The translations under genes and the position numbers were made by a program. Below the pieces are notes generated by a model. It was not told the DNA's origin, searched no databases, and saw nothing but the letters and a program-made list of their open reading frames with translations. A DNA stretch of 53,719 bases, taken from Ignavibacteriales bacterium (GTDB taxonomy: Bacteria; Bacteroidota; Ignavibacteria; UBA10030). Within the stretch, counting starts at the first letter, position 1. Every line of letters begins with the position of its first letter. Where the stretch lies: contig JAPLFP010000345.1 of NCBI GenBank assembly GCA_026390585.1, positions 1-53,719 on the forward strand, in the 5' to 3' direction. Below are positions 53,373 through 53,719 of this stretch, piece by piece.

Positions 53373-53719
53373 ACATTATCCCTTGAACAAGTCGATTGGT
53401 TGAAACACGATATCGCTAGATCCTATCTCAAAAACACTCTAGGGAGAGAAAATAATCTCGCGCAAAGCCCCGCTCCTCGCAATGAACAAAAGTAACGAGG
53501 CATTGCGAGCGCTTTTTGCGAAGCAATCTATCGAGCGCAGTTCAGATTGCTTCGTCGTCCCGTCAGAAAGCAATGGGACTCCTCGCAATGGGTATAATGC
53601 TCAAAAAGTGTTGCTGTTTTTCATCGGGAGTGAGTCTCACAAAGCATACCCCAAAGAAAACTCTTGTGGCATCTCGTGCAGTACCATCTCTGTTTCCCCT
53701 GATCGTCCATCCATGACGC
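53373..53719. other. Upstream region of the GH3 gene, repeats only
   Basis: No gene is seen to the window end. It holds the left half of the R3 element (CTATCTCAAAAACACTCTAGG, 53423-53460) and an R4 block (53488-53600) with CCTCGCAATG, GCATTGCGAG, GCGAAGCAATCT and GATTGCTTCGTCG inverted words. Confidence 0.5.
53422..53475 (+). repeat. MITE-like element (family R3), left half
   Basis: CTATCTCAAAAACACTCTAG, then GAGAAAATAATCTCGCGCAAAG, aligning with 2384-2428 almost base for base. The sequence then passes directly into a R4 repeat block (CTCCTCGCAATG), so the right half is replaced. Confidence 0.65.

Overview
The window looks like a chromosome segment of a free-living member of the Ignavibacteria/Chlorobi side of the Bacteroidota superphylum. 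The basis is the type IX secretion tail (a NYPNPFNPST-type motif, then SGVYFYRL and a basic C-terminus) on several secreted proteins, together with a SusC-like TonB receptor, a DUF3667 protein, a tricorn-type protease and DUF58/MoxR genes. No 16S or other formal marker is present, so this placement is inference. Start codons include GTG and TTG, and good Shine-Dalgarno sequences are common.

Layout. 1-2000: DUF58 and MoxR genes (minus strand). 2800-10400: a lipoprotein and three large exported T9SS cargo proteins, two of which share a paralogous module. 10650-19070: secreted carbohydrate-active or orphan proteins: a GH42-like TIM barrel, a small lipoprotein, then a tight three-gene operon (glucuronidase-like barrel, probable alpha/alpha-toroid protein, Asp-box propeller). 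19100-24220: a T9SS tail remnant, another T9SS cargo and the helicase hrpB. 24475-31030: tricorn-like protease, tRNA-Gly(CCC) and a propeller sensor with a Cys4 tail instead of a kinase. 31100-38530: GH38-like alpha-mannosidase with a small membrane protein, then a lipoprotein/TonB-receptor pair ending in a clear terminator. 38600-44850: small accessory genes (secreted unknown, DUF3667, DUF3788, DUF6933 and others), one apparently in an integron-like cassette, then an Asp/Glu racemase. 45000-53400: GH29 alpha-fucosidase, GH116 enzyme, small membrane protein and a GH3 beta-glucosidase broken by an internal deletion.

The main theme is exported glycan degradation (fucosidase, mannosidase, glucosidases, two TIM-barrel proteins of uncertain specificity, TonB uptake), mixed with surface display through T9SS. 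No transcription factor lies next to the enzymes. The propeller sensor is the only signal-transduction-like gene.

Intergenic DNA is rich in dispersed palindromic elements of at least four families: a three-hairpin element (3 copies), a CTATCTCAAAAA-ended MITE-like element (at least 3 copies), a CACAGAGA element (3 copies, two in tandem), and CATTGCGAGG/GGATGAC-type repeats. Two covarying hairpins lie beside the tRNA. No CRISPR array, rRNA, prophage or transposase gene was found. The best candidates for something undescribed are the 13.9-19.1 kb operon, the kinase-less sensor with the Cys4 tail, the tRNA-flanking hairpin pair and the possible gene cassette.
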